This document shows positions 45,479 to 55,957 of a stretch of DNA of 64,000 nucleotides, piece after piece. The notes beneath the pieces are model-generated. The model did not search any database, was not told the origin of the DNA, and saw only the letters and a list, made by a program, of their open reading frames with translations. This stretch comes from Nitrospira sp. (lineage in GTDB: Bacteria > Nitrospirota > Thermodesulfovibrionia > Thermodesulfovibrionales > Dissulfurispiraceae). The translations under genes were made by a program, and so were the position numbers. The first letter of the stretch is position 1. The number at the start of each line of letters is the position of its first letter. The DNA is taken from NCBI GenBank assembly GCA_002634385.1, contig NSJL01000011.1, positions 1-64,000 of the forward strand, read 5' to 3'.

Positions 45479-45500
45479 CACTACCTGTCCGCTTTCCTGT

Positions 45501-47000
<1,500 letters not shown>

Positions 47001-47039
47001 TCACCTGACCTCCTTCAAACATATCTTCCTGCACTCTCT

Positions 47040-47083
47040 GGGGTGTACAGGCAAACTATCTTCTACTGCGACCGGCTACACCG
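47040..47083. repeat. partial hairpin-family copy (e)
   Basis: It begins GGGGTGTACAGGCAAACTAT and continues CTTCTACTGCGACCGGCTACA, the complement of the TGCAGCAGAAGATAGT end seen in copies (b) and (c). Only one half plus a short opposite end remains. It lies upstream of rpoD in the 306-bp gap to coxB. Confidence 0.6.
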
Positions 47084-47175
47084 TCCCCGTGCCAGTCTCA
47101 CCCCGGCAAGATCTTTCTTGTCCTCTTTACAAAAAAAGAAGCAAGAGCAATGCCAGGCAGAAGTTATTGCTTTTA

Positions 47176-47194
47176 TATCAATATGTTATTGATA
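47176..47194. promoter_or_regulatory. AT-rich inverted repeat upstream of rpoD
   Basis: TATCAATA, TGT, TATTGATA form a perfect 8-bp inverted repeat about 180 bp before rpoD within an AT-rich stretch. It is a possible operator or part of the rpoD promoter. The rest of 47084-47306 shows nothing else. Confidence 0.4.
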
Positions 47195-47306
47195 AAAACG
47201 CGGATTTACGCAGGAGATATGTTCATTTTAGGTAGGTCATTTTAGGCCACCACAGGCCAAATTGAGCCGATAGAGCACCCGTGCATACATTATCTTGCAG
47301 GTATTT

Positions 47307-48209
47307 CTATTGCAGATCCTTCAATTCAGCGATGAGAGCATCCATCTCTTCCCTGCTCACCGGGAGCGCAGGCATAATAGCCGGATATCTCTTTACCACA
47401 TCCGCTGCAGGCTGCAGGATCGACCTCCTCAGATACTCTTCGTCGATCACGATCTGCCGTTCCCTTCCTCCGGTTACCACAACGGTACTTCGCCCGAAAA
47501 CACCCTTGAGAGTCGGTCCGACGCCCGTCGACCCGTCTACGCTATGACATCCGAGGCAGCCCTTTTCACTGAGGAGCCTTTTTTCCGTTTCTTTTTCCCC
47601 TTCTCCGCCCTGTCCCGAGTGCCAGGATTCGAATTCGTCCTCCGGGAGCACCACCACCTTGGAGCGCATATGGGAGTGCCCTGTCCCGCAGTATTCCGTG
47701 CAGTAGATTTCATAGGACCCCGTATCACGGGCAATGAACCACAGGCGGGTCTTCATTCCGGGGACCGCATCCTCCTTTATCCTGAAGGCGGGAATGTAGA
47801 AACTGTGGAGCACATCAGCGGAGGTAAGGACAAGCTTTACCGCTTTATTGCGCGGAACCTTCAGCACATCGCTTTGCATGCCGTTTTCATAGGTGAAATG
47901 CCATGACCAGTTGCGCCCCGTCACCTGCACCGGGAGGGCACCCTCGGGGGCGTTGCGGATATAGGCGAAATCGGACCACCCGTAGTAGAACATGGCGAGG
48001 ACGATTACAGTGGGGATTACGGTCCAGATTATTTCGAGGGGGAGATTGCCCTCTATGTTCTCGGATACCGGGTGCCTCTTCCTGTTGTATTTGATCACAA
48101 AGAAGAGCATAAGGGCGGTGATGAGAACCAGAAGCGCCACCGACAGCCCCACAATGAAAAGAAAAGTGCTGTCTACTTTTGCTGCAGTATTGGACACTTC
48201 GGAGATCAT
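47307..48209 (-). CDS. coxB: caa3-type cytochrome c oxidase subunit II with haem c domain
   Basis: A 300-residue subunit: two N-terminal membrane helices, a cupredoxin domain with the CuA site (CTEYCGTGHSHM plus upstream His in VLHSFYIPAF) and a C-terminal cytochrome c domain with CLGCH and distal Met (PAIMPALPVS). The fused haem c defines caa3 oxidases, which take electrons from a small cytochrome c. The start ATG at 48209 follows GAGG. It is last in the oxidase operon, while most operons have it first. Confidence 0.94.
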   Translation of the reverse strand: MISEVSNTAAKVDSTFLFIVGLSVALLVLITALMLFFVIKYNRKRHPVSENIEGNLPLEIIWTVIPTVIVLAMFYYGWSDFAYIRNAPEGALPVQVTGRNWSWHFTYENGMQSDVLKVPRNKAVKLVLTSADVLHSFYIPAFRIKEDAVPGMKTRLWFIARDTGSYEIYCTEYCGTGHSHMRSKVVVLPEDEFESWHSGQGGEGEKETEKRLLSEKGCLGCHSVDGSTGVGPTLKGVFGRSTVVVTGGRERQIVIDEEYLRRSILQPAADVVKRYPAIMPALPVSREEMDALIAELKDLQ

Positions 48210-48214
48210 GCGCC

Positions 48215-48502
48215 TCACCGGTACCACACATCGATAAAGGTAAGCATGATCAGTGCGGTCAATGTCAGTACCGACACCGCAACGGCCCCCTTGAGAAAGC
48301 CCCCCTCATGCCGCATGTGCATGAAAAAGACGAGGACGAGGCCCGCCTTGCAGGAAGCGATGCCAAGGGAGAGCAGAATCCCGTACCGCAGGCCGGTTCC
48401 GGATGCGGCGACCGTGACAGCGGTAAGGAGCAGGAGAGCCCCCCAGACGGCGAGGTACGTCCGGGGGCCTTCTTCGGGAGCAGGCGTCTTTTCCTCTTCC
48501 AT
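48215..48502 (-). CDS. cytochrome c oxidase subunit IV (prokaryotic, small)
   Basis: A 95-residue protein with three membrane helices (YLAVWGALLLLTAVTVAAS, GILLSLGIASCKAGLVLVFFMHM, VSVLTLTALIMLTFIDVW). The KAGLVLVFFMHM stretch is the prokaryotic COX4 (CoxD/CtaF) signature. It lies between coxC and coxB. Confidence 0.9.
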   Translation of the reverse strand: MEEEKTPAPEEGPRTYLAVWGALLLLTAVTVAASGTGLRYGILLSLGIASCKAGLVLVFFMHMRHEGGFLKGAVAVSVLTLTALIMLTFIDVWYR

Positions 48503-48512
48503 GTATTTCTCC

Positions 48513-49148
48513 TTATGTCACCAGGTAGAACAACGGGAAAAGATAGATCCATACGATATCGACAAAATGCCAGTAGAGCCCCGTATTCTCCAGCTTCACG
48601 GCATCCAGGGCGGTGATCTTCTCCCGAACGGTAAGATATGCCATTGCCGCGATGACTCCGATGCCGATAAGCACATGCAGGCCGTGCAACCCTGTCATGA
48701 CGTAATAGAGACTGTAAAAAAGGGTTTCTCCTTTTCCTTTCTGCAGCAGCACCGGCGAATCGGGATACATTCCGTGTGCAATCTTTTCTCCCCATTCAAA
48801 ATATTTGTTCACCAGGAAAGCGATCCCGAGGAGCAGGGTCACTCCCTGAAAGGACACAGAGAGTCCCTTTCTTCCCCCCTTCAGGGCGGAGAGAGAAAGA
48901 GCGATGGTAAGACTGCTGGTGATGAGGAGGACGGTGTTGACCAGGCCCAGAACGGTATTTTCCGTATGCGCGGCGGCATGGAATTCCTGCGGGTATTGTG
49001 CGCGGAAAACCGAATAGAGAAGGAACAGTCCCCCGAAAAAAAGGAGCTCCGTAATGAGGAACAGCCACATGCCGAAGGCGGCGCCGTGGCGTTCCATCCG
49101 ATGCTCTTCCGCTGGAGGGGCGGCATTGTGGACGGAGGGAGGGATCAT
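48513..49148 (-). CDS. coxC: cytochrome c oxidase subunit III
   Basis: A 211-residue protein with five membrane helices, the short bacterial subunit III. Motifs: GMWLFLITELLFFGGLFLLYSVFR, EWGEKIAHGMYPDS, YYVMTGLHGLHVLIGIG and ENTGLYWHFVDIVWIYLFPLFYL. The ATG at 49148 overlaps the coxA stop at ATGA, so the longer upstream frame is not used. Confidence 0.95.
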   Translation of the reverse strand: MIPPSVHNAAPPAEEHRMERHGAAFGMWLFLITELLFFGGLFLLYSVFRAQYPQEFHAAAHTENTVLGLVNTVLLITSSLTIALSLSALKGGRKGLSVSFQGVTLLLGIAFLVNKYFEWGEKIAHGMYPDSPVLLQKGKGETLFYSLYYVMTGLHGLHVLIGIGVIAAMAYLTVREKITALDAVKLENTGLYWHFVDIVWIYLFPLFYLVT

Positions 49149-50752
49149 CGGTATGAATACGGTCCCCGGGTAATCACCGGGATCTCCTTGAAATTTTCCG
49201 CCGGGGGGGGAGAGGGGAGGCTCCACTCCAGGGTTCCGCCACCCCATGGGTCTGCGGGGGCGCTCTTTCCCCTGAAGAGCGCATGTATCAGGTTGACAAG
49301 AATGAGGGCAAGTCCCGCAGCCACTATCCACGAACCGACAGTGGAGACGAGGTGCTCCGTGAAAAAGTGGGGAGGATAATCGAAATACCTCCGCGGCATT
49401 CCCCGGACCCCCAGAAGGAACATGCTGAAATAGAGGAGATTGAACCCCACGAAGAGTACCGCCCCTCCGATCTTCGCCGTCCGCTCATCGTACATCTTTC
49501 CGAACATCTTGGGAAACCAGTAATGCAGTCCCGCCAGGAACGCATACCCGACGCCCCCGAACATTACGTAATGGAAATGGGCGACAATGAAATAGGTACC
49601 GTGCAGGTGCAGGTTGGTGGCCAACGCCCCGATCACGAGGCCAGTCAGTCCGCCGATGGAAAAGAGAAAGATGAAAGTCAGGGCGAAGAGCAAGGGTGCA
49701 TCCACCGTAATAGAGCCCTTATGGAGCGTCGCCACCCAGTTGAAGACCTTGACCCCGCTGGGCACCGCAACCAGGAAGGTGATCAGGGAGAAGACCGCCC
49801 GTGCCGTATCGCTCATCCCGCTGGTGAACATGTGATGGCCCCACACCAGGTATCCGACGCTGGCGATCGCCAGGGACGAAAAAACCACTGCCTTGTATCC
49901 GAACACCGTCTTCCGGGCGAAAACCGGGATAATTTCAGAGATAACCCCCATGGCCGGGAGGATCATGATATATACCGCGGGATGGGAATAAATCCAGAAG
50001 AGATGCTCAAAGAGGAGCGGGTCCCCGCCCTTTGCGGGATCGAAAAAACCGAGACCGAAAAACCTCTCCAGGATAATCAGGAGCAGGGAAAGGGCGAGCA
50101 CCGGGGTGGCGAGCAGCTGCACCCATCCGGTGGCGTAAAGGGTCCAGACGAAGAGGGGCATGCGGAACCAGGTCATGCCCGGCGCCCGGAGGCGGTGAAT
50201 GGTCGTGACGAAGTTCAATCCCGTGAGAATGGAAGAGAAGCCGAGGACAAAGACCGCAAACACCGCGAGGGACACATTCGTCCTCGTCTGAAGGCTGTAC
50301 GGAGCATAAAAAGTCCACCCGGTATCCAGGGCCCCGCCCCCGAAAAAAAGAGACAGAAGGACCAGTACCGCACCGGTCAGGTACAGCCACCAGGAAAGGC
50401 GGTTCAGACGGGGGAAGGCGACATCCCGGGCCCCGATAAGGAGCGGAAGAAAAAAATTACCGAAAGCCACGGGGATTCCCGGAATGATGAAGAGAAATAT
50501 CTGGACGATCCCGTGCATGGTAAAGAGCCGGTTATAGGTATATGCGGACATGAGCCTTCCGGGATCGATAAGGTTGAGCCTGATAAGAAGTCCCAGGACA
50601 GTTCCGGAGGCAAAGAAGACGAGGAGCGCGGCGAGGTACATAATACCGATCCTCTTGTGGTCCACCGACATCATCCAGGCAGAAAAGCCGCGGTACCTCC
50701 CCCGGTCCTCGTAGAAACTCCCCTCCTCCCGAAAGCTATTTCCCTGTTCCAT
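49145..50752 (-). CDS. coxA: cytochrome c oxidase subunit I, A2-type
   Basis: A 535-residue haem-copper oxidase core with twelve or more helices. Haem a ligand H80 (FTMHGIVQIF), CuB ligands H257, H306 and H307, Tyr261 cross-link partner and haem ligands in VAHFHYVMFGG (H392, H394) are present. The helix-VI motif reads YSHPAVY (residues 255-261) in place of GHPEVY, so the D-channel Glu is replaced by the Tyr-Ser pair that defines A2-type oxidases (Thermus/Rhodothermus caa3). It reduces O2 with proton pumping. It overlaps the sco gene. Confidence 0.96.
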   Translation of the reverse strand: MEQGNSFREEGSFYEDRGRYRGFSAWMMSVDHKRIGIMYLAALLVFFASGTVLGLLIRLNLIDPGRLMSAYTYNRLFTMHGIVQIFLFIIPGIPVAFGNFFLPLLIGARDVAFPRLNRLSWWLYLTGAVLVLLSLFFGGGALDTGWTFYAPYSLQTRTNVSLAVFAVFVLGFSSILTGLNFVTTIHRLRAPGMTWFRMPLFVWTLYATGWVQLLATPVLALSLLLIILERFFGLGFFDPAKGGDPLLFEHLFWIYSHPAVYIMILPAMGVISEIIPVFARKTVFGYKAVVFSSLAIASVGYLVWGHHMFTSGMSDTARAVFSLITFLVAVPSGVKVFNWVATLHKGSITVDAPLLFALTFIFLFSIGGLTGLVIGALATNLHLHGTYFIVAHFHYVMFGGVGYAFLAGLHYWFPKMFGKMYDERTAKIGGAVLFVGFNLLYFSMFLLGVRGMPRRYFDYPPHFFTEHLVSTVGSWIVAAGLALILVNLIHALFRGKSAPADPWGGGTLEWSLPSPPPAENFKEIPVITRGPYSYR

Positions 50753-51698
50753 CTCTTTTCCGTATCTTTCTGCCCGCTACGGCCATACCGACAAGGGCAC
50801 CGACGATCAGGAGCAACGTCACTGTACCGAATATCTTCAGAACAGTGAAAAAGGCCTCCTGACTCTTCGGCTGGTGGGGGAAGCAGTATGCGCCATCCCT
50901 CTTCACCGTCGGCACTACTTTCCCCTTTGCCGCACCGGTGACAGCCATGGAGAGATCGAAAGGGAGAAAGGTAACCCGGGAGGGCGAGCCATAAGCATAG
51001 TTGGTAGTATACAGGTACCGCACGATTTTCCCTTCGGGGGAAAGGACAACCAGGGCGACGGGATGGGAAAAACCGTGCAGTTCCTCTCCCTTGATGCTGA
51101 ACCCCACGGAATCGAGGAGCTTCTGGATGTTCTTCGCATCACCGGTGAGGAACCGCCATGCCTCCTCGGGGAACCCCGATCCCATCGCCCTCAGGTAGTT
51201 CCTTTTGGCATTGCGCGCCCCATGAGGAGTATCCTTCGGATCGAAACTGATGGTGAGGACGGTGTACTCCTTCCCGGGAACCGGGGTCGCCTTGCCCAAG
51301 GCTTCGGCAAGACCTCCCAGGAACTGCGGGCAGATGCGGTCGCAGTTGAAATAGATAAGACTCAGGATAACGGGCCTGTCCACCCATTGACGCAAAGGAT
51401 AGGCACGGCCTTTCTCGTCATAGAAAACCGCATCGAGGGGCACATACTGCCCGAGTCTTTCTATAATCCCCACCTCTCCGGGAGCTTTATCAGCCGGCGG
51501 TCCGGTCGCCAAACCATACGGACGACCGGCCGGCTGTCCGGCCGGCAGTGCGGAGGGAACCGTTTCAGGTGAGGCATCCTTCTCATGCCCCGGGGAAGAT
51601 ACCGCCCCTGAAAGGAAAAAGACCAGGCACAAAGCCAGGATTTGTCCTTTCCCTACGGCACGCCGGCGGCGTATGCCTGCTCCGTATCCCGTTCCCAT
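50736..51698 (-). CDS. SCO1/SenC-type copper chaperone
   Basis: A 320-residue membrane-attached protein with a signal segment, a thioredoxin-like domain holding the copper Cys pair (NCDRICP) and distal His (LHGFSHPVALVVL), and an extra C-terminal helix (VLKIFGTVTLLLIVGALVGMAVAG). SCO proteins deliver copper to CuA. The C-terminal anchor is a variant seen in a subset of oxidase operons. It overlaps coxA by 17 bp. Confidence 0.92.
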   Translation of the reverse strand: MGTGYGAGIRRRRAVGKGQILALCLVFFLSGAVSSPGHEKDASPETVPSALPAGQPAGRPYGLATGPPADKAPGEVGIIERLGQYVPLDAVFYDEKGRAYPLRQWVDRPVILSLIYFNCDRICPQFLGGLAEALGKATPVPGKEYTVLTISFDPKDTPHGARNAKRNYLRAMGSGFPEEAWRFLTGDAKNIQKLLDSVGFSIKGEELHGFSHPVALVVLSPEGKIVRYLYTTNYAYGSPSRVTFLPFDLSMAVTGAAKGKVVPTVKRDGAYCFPHQPKSQEAFFTVLKIFGTVTLLLIVGALVGMAVAGRKIRKRDGTGK

Positions 51699-51704
51699 CG
51701 GCTA

Positions 51705-52031
51705 TCAAAAGGTAGCCAGAACGTATTCCGCTATTTCGAGGGCCTCCTTGTCCGGAACTTTCGCAGAATCGAACTGCGTCATTCCCGGCCCCGGGCGCCT
51801 CATCTTCTTCACAATATCCCCGGGAGCCTTAATCCCATTGGCAGCGAGGTCCGCCTTTTTCAGGGTTTTCTTGGGATTGATCACATTTCCTCCGTTAGGG
51901 TGGCATACGGAGCAGTGTTTCTTGAAGAGAGCCTCCCCCGACTTCAGCTTCCCGTTATCCGCAGCAAATACCGCCATGCCCCACAAAGTCACTGCCACCG
52001 TGTACACTATGATTCCCGTCTTCAGTCTCAT
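51705..52031 (-). CDS. class I cytochrome c (periplasmic)
   Basis: A 108-residue protein with a signal peptide, the haem site CSVCH, a downstream conserved NPKKTLKKADLAANGI region and a likely ligand Met (GPGMTQFD). It is c6-like in form. GAAGGAGACAGGA precedes the ATG at 52031. As the first gene of the oxidase operon it probably donates electrons to the CoxB haem c. Confidence 0.92.
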   Translation of the reverse strand: MRLKTGIIVYTVAVTLWGMAVFAADNGKLKSGEALFKKHCSVCHPNGGNVINPKKTLKKADLAANGIKAPGDIVKKMRRPGPGMTQFDSAKVPDKEALEIAEYVLATF

Positions 52032-52164
52032 TCCTGTCTCCTTCATCACTGTTTTTCAGTTCCCGTTCTTCTGCCGATCCATCGCTTCCGTAGTAAGAGA
52101 AAGGATAGTATAAACGATCCTTTTCCGCTATGATAAGACCTCGCCCTCTGCTTTCACCCGGGCA

Positions 52165-53520
52165 TCACTCCCTGAGCTGGTATTCCTTGAGCTTTCTCTT
52201 GAGGGTGGAAAGGGATATCCCCAGCGTTCTGGCCGCCCGGGTATGATTGCCGGACAATTTCTGGAGAACATACCTGATATAGCTCCTTTCTACCGCCTCA
52301 AGGGGAATAAGGTCATCTCCGGGGAACCCGGGAGGGCAGACCCGCGCCGGTACGACCTTCACCAGAAAATCGGAAGGGGCAAGCAGAGGCCCCTTCTGGA
52401 GGAGAGAGGCCCTTTCTATGACATTTTTCAGTTCCCTGATGTTGCCAGGCCAATCGTATTCAATGAGTCTCTGCAGTTCGGGCTCCGAAAGGTGTGCTTC
52501 CCGGCCGCGGGTAACTTTCCTGAGGATATAATCGCAGAGCTCGGGAATATCCTGCCGCCGCTCCCGCAAGGGGGGAATATGAATCCGTATGACACTCAGG
52601 CGGTAGTAGAGATCGCTCCTGAATGTCTTGCCGAGGGAGGCCTCCAGATCCGCGGAGGAGGCCGCGATGATGCGGACGCTCACCGGACGGATAAAATCGC
52701 CCCCGAGACGCCGGATCTTCTTGTCTTCCAGCGCACTGAGAAGCTTCGTCTGCAGGTGCATCGGCATTTCCCCGATTTCGTCCAGGAAGAGGGTCCCTCC
52801 TTCCGCCATTTCGAAGATTCCTCTGCGGGACGCCGTCGCCCCGGTAAAAGCGCCTTTCTCGTATCCGAAGAGCTCCGCCTCAATCAGGCCTTCGGGAAGC
52901 GCCGCGCAATTGATGCTGATGAAAGCCTCCTTGTGCGCATTGCTTTTATAGTGAATGGAGCGGGCGGCAACGTTCTTCCCCGTTCCGGTCTCCCCGGTAA
53001 TCAGGACAGGGGCGTCCGTCGAGGCGGCCAGGTCCACAAGCCGTACCGTTTCGACGAGCCCGGGACTGCTGCCCACCAGGACCGCCTCTTCGCTTTCCTT
53101 GTCCCTCTTGTACCTTTCGATCTGCGCGATCTTTTCCAGGGCAAGGGTATTCAGGGCATTCTTGATGGCAAGGGAGAGCTCCTCCATTTCGAAGGGCTTG
53201 GACAGATAATCGTGAGCCCCCGACTTGATGGCCTTCACCGCCCCCTCGAAGCTGGGATGAGCGGTGATGAAAATAATCTTCGACTGCTCGTTATGCTTCA
53301 GAATCACAGGGCAGAGGGCATGCCCTTCCGTATCGGGCAGATTCTGGTCGAGAAGCACAACGTCCACCTTTTTCCGCGCGCAGAGGGCAAGACCCTCCTC
53401 ACCCGTGTAAGCGGCGAGCACCTCCATTCCACCGGTTCTGAAGTAGTCCTGCAGGGCATCGCAGAGCAGCTTGTCGTCGTCAATGATGAGAAGCACTTTC
53501 CCCACCCTGTCACCTCTCAT
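52165..53520 (-). CDS. sigma-54-dependent response regulator (NtrC family)
   Basis: A 451-residue regulator with a receiver domain (phospho-acceptor D58 in VVLLDQNLP), an AAA+ domain with Walker A GETGTGKN, the sigma-54 contact GAFTGA and GGTLFLDEIGEMP, and a Fis-type HTH (NHTRAARTLGISLSTLKRKL). It overlaps the kinase gene by 11 bp, so the two form a two-component system. It lies 133 bp upstream of the cytochrome c/oxidase operon on the same strand. I see no clear sigma-54 promoter there. Confidence 0.95.
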   Translation of the reverse strand: MRGDRVGKVLLIIDDDKLLCDALQDYFRTGGMEVLAAYTGEEGLALCARKKVDVVLLDQNLPDTEGHALCPVILKHNEQSKIIFITAHPSFEGAVKAIKSGAHDYLSKPFEMEELSLAIKNALNTLALEKIAQIERYKRDKESEEAVLVGSSPGLVETVRLVDLAASTDAPVLITGETGTGKNVAARSIHYKSNAHKEAFISINCAALPEGLIEAELFGYEKGAFTGATASRRGIFEMAEGGTLFLDEIGEMPMHLQTKLLSALEDKKIRRLGGDFIRPVSVRIIAASSADLEASLGKTFRSDLYYRLSVIRIHIPPLRERRQDIPELCDYILRKVTRGREAHLSEPELQRLIEYDWPGNIRELKNVIERASLLQKGPLLAPSDFLVKVVPARVCPPGFPGDDLIPLEAVERSYIRYVLQKLSGNHTRAARTLGISLSTLKRKLKEYQLRE

Positions 53521-55579
53521 CTTTCCCCTCCGGGAGAAGAATATTCACAATGGTGCCCTCTCCCTTCCGGCTCAGCACCTTTATCGTACCGTTCATCTTC
53601 GCCAGCATCTTTCGTACGATGACCAGACCGAGGCCGGTACCATGGGCCTTCGTGGTATAAAAAGGATTGAAGATCTCCTTCTGCTGCTCCTCCGTCATGC
53701 CGATCCCCGTGTCCGCAATGCGTATCATCACCATGCGCGGGACCTTCAGCAGGGTGATATAGATACTCGGGTCCTCCTCCCCGGCGCAGGCGTCCGCGGC
53801 ATTGGTAAGAATGTTCAACAACACCTGCTGAAGCGCCCTCGGGTCTGCATGGCAGAGCTTCACCTCGGGTCCCACGAACATGGTAAGGGGGATCCCTTTC
53901 TTCATGAAATCATCCTTCACCAGCACCAGGAATTTATTAAGGAAAGTAACAAGATCGAAGTCCCTTGCCTCGAGCTTTTCGTGCATATTGAAGCTTTTCA
54001 GGCTTTTCAACAGATACTCGACCCGGGAGATCTCTCCCAGGGAGCGGTCGAGATATGCGCCGACAGCCTCTTTATCGAGGGAATCGAAGCGGTCCCGCAC
54101 CACCGTCAGCGCCGCCCGCATCGAATTAAGGGGATTACCGATCTCGTGGCGTATTCCCGAGAAGATGTAGCCGATGTTATTCATGGTATTCACCGCTTCG
54201 ACGATGGCTTCGAGCCGTACCTTCTCCGTGATATCCCTTTTCACCGCCACATAGCCCAGCACCTGTTCGAACATCCCCCGTACCGGGGAGAAGGCGACAT
54301 CCTCCTCATAGAGAGTCCCGTCCTTCTTCCTGCTCTTCATGCGGCCGCGCCACACTTCTCCCCGCAGAAGGGCATTCCCGATCTCACGGTACAGCTCGTG
54401 CTGCTCGTCCTCCTTCAGGAGATGAAGGTTCCGACCGACTACCTCCTTGCGGGAATACCCGGTAACCTGTTCGAAACCGGGGTTCACATACTGCACCGTC
54501 CAGTCGGTATCGGTAACGGCGATGGCGTCCGCAATGGAATCCAGGGCTGCCACCAGGCGTGCCCGCTCGTCCTCCGCACGTTTGCGGTCGGTAATATCGC
54601 GCACGACGGAGATAATGTAATACTTGCCCTGATGAGCGACATACTTCGCATTCACCTCCACCGGGAAGAGGGTTCCGTCCTTGCGCCGGTGCAGGGTCTC
54701 GAAGGTCAAGGACTCCCTTGCGCGGAGCTCCTCGATGTAGCACTCCCACGAAGAGAACGGCGTATAGGTCCTGCAGTGGAAAATCTTCAGCCGCAGGAGC
54801 TCTTCTTTCGTATATCCCAGGGCGCGGAAACCCTTATCGTTGCAGTCGAGAATCGCCGCCGTCCCGGGGTCCACCAGGTAGATGGCATCGTTCGACCAGT
54901 TCACCAGTGCCTTGAACAGGCGAAGGCTCTCGTCCGTGAGCCGATGTCCGAGGATTTCCCGTCTGAGGGTCTCACAGGTCGTCCTCAGTTCCCGGGTGCG
55001 CTTCTCCACGAGATCGGCGAGATGCCCGCGGCTCACCCTGAGCTCCTCTTCCATCCGTACGCGCGCGGTGATATCCAGTACCCGCGACAGCACCGAAACG
55101 AGCAAGCCGGAGGAGTCGAGGAGCACCGAATTGTACCACTCGCAGTGAATGACAGTGCCGTCCTTCCGGTAGTTCCGGTTCCGGCAGATGCTCTGCGGAC
55201 TGTTGCCGTTCATAATCTCTTCCATGATCAGCAAGACCGCGTTCCGGTCCTCTTCATAGACCATGCACAATTCGTCAAAGCTCTTGCCAAGGATCTCCCG
55301 GGCATTCCAGCCGAAGATTTTCTCCGCTTCGTCGGACCAGCAGATTACCCGGTAGCAGGGGTCCCATTCGATAACGGCAAAGGGAGCTTTCTCCATATGA
55401 AACTTCAGCCGCTGCGAGGTGGCGTGCATCTCCTCAGCGGACTGCCGGAGCCGGCTCTCGCTCTCCTCCATCGCGGCGACACGCCCGCGCAGCGCGGCGA
55501 TCTCCTCGATCAGTTGCGTCTTTGTTTTCCGTGAATCCTTCATATCCAATCCCGCGGAGGGCATCATCAGTACCGGCAT
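53510..55579 (-). CDS. PAS-domain sensor histidine kinase
   Basis: A 689-residue soluble kinase without membrane helices: a coiled coil (IEEIAALRGRVAAMEESESRLRQSAEEM), three PAS/PAC units (about 60-175, 235-345, 355-465 counting from this start), the phospho-acceptor His in FSGIRHEIGNPLNSMRAAL and an HATPase domain (NILTNAADAC, IADTGIGM, TGLGLVIV). Several ATGs are possible; 55579 has GGGAGG just upstream. Lacking a periplasmic domain it senses a cytosolic cue such as redox or a ligand, and it is the partner of the following sigma-54 regulator. Confidence 0.92.
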   Translation of the reverse strand: MPVLMMPSAGLDMKDSRKTKTQLIEEIAALRGRVAAMEESESRLRQSAEEMHATSQRLKFHMEKAPFAVIEWDPCYRVICWSDEAEKIFGWNAREILGKSFDELCMVYEEDRNAVLLIMEEIMNGNSPQSICRNRNYRKDGTVIHCEWYNSVLLDSSGLLVSVLSRVLDITARVRMEEELRVSRGHLADLVEKRTRELRTTCETLRREILGHRLTDESLRLFKALVNWSNDAIYLVDPGTAAILDCNDKGFRALGYTKEELLRLKIFHCRTYTPFSSWECYIEELRARESLTFETLHRRKDGTLFPVEVNAKYVAHQGKYYIISVVRDITDRKRAEDERARLVAALDSIADAIAVTDTDWTVQYVNPGFEQVTGYSRKEVVGRNLHLLKEDEQHELYREIGNALLRGEVWRGRMKSRKKDGTLYEEDVAFSPVRGMFEQVLGYVAVKRDITEKVRLEAIVEAVNTMNNIGYIFSGIRHEIGNPLNSMRAALTVVRDRFDSLDKEAVGAYLDRSLGEISRVEYLLKSLKSFNMHEKLEARDFDLVTFLNKFLVLVKDDFMKKGIPLTMFVGPEVKLCHADPRALQQVLLNILTNAADACAGEEDPSIYITLLKVPRMVMIRIADTGIGMTEEQQKEIFNPFYTTKAHGTGLGLVIVRKMLAKMNGTIKVLSRKGEGTIVNILLPEGKDER

Positions 55580-55620
55580 CTCTCCCTCCCGGCATATATA
55601 CAGTATATTCAGCATTATAA

Positions 55621-55705
55621 CAGAGTAAGACAGGTAGAGGTAAAGCAGACAAGAGGGAAATAGTTGTCCTTGTTTTTTTCTCTACCCTTACTTATCTTTA
55701 CTGTG
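55621..55705. repeat. purine/pyrimidine hairpin tract (family B), second copy
   Basis: It starts CAGAGTAAGACAGGTAGAGG, differing by one base from the sequence at 13732, and ends in a pyrimidine arm CTCTACCCTTACTTATCTTT that can pair back with it. It lies upstream of the kinase gene. The remaining gap to 55957 contains further small palindromes (CTGCACCTGGTGCAG at 55714, GAAGGGC/GCCCTTC at 55748-55769) and no gene. Confidence 0.65.
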
Positions 55706-55957
55706 TTCATAGCGCTGCACCTGGTGCAGGGAAAAGCCTGCACTCCGAAGGGCTCTGCAAGGCCCTTCTGCATGGCCTCCCACGCCGGTGCAGGAAAACC
55801 CAGACATCCGGCACCCTGAACGAGGCAGGGAATTTATTTCAGATCAAGTAGTTAGCATCCGGCGCTTTCAGGCACATTCCTTGCTTTCATCAAAGGAAAG
55901 GCTCACGCAGTAAGCCGAAGAACACCAGGACAATGGCAGCAAAGGAAGGAGGAAGGA

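Noticed and set aside
53471..55534. A 687-codon plus-strand open frame
   Set aside because: It is antisense to the PAS histidine kinase gene, shows no domain, and is explained by the GC-rich codon pattern of the real gene.
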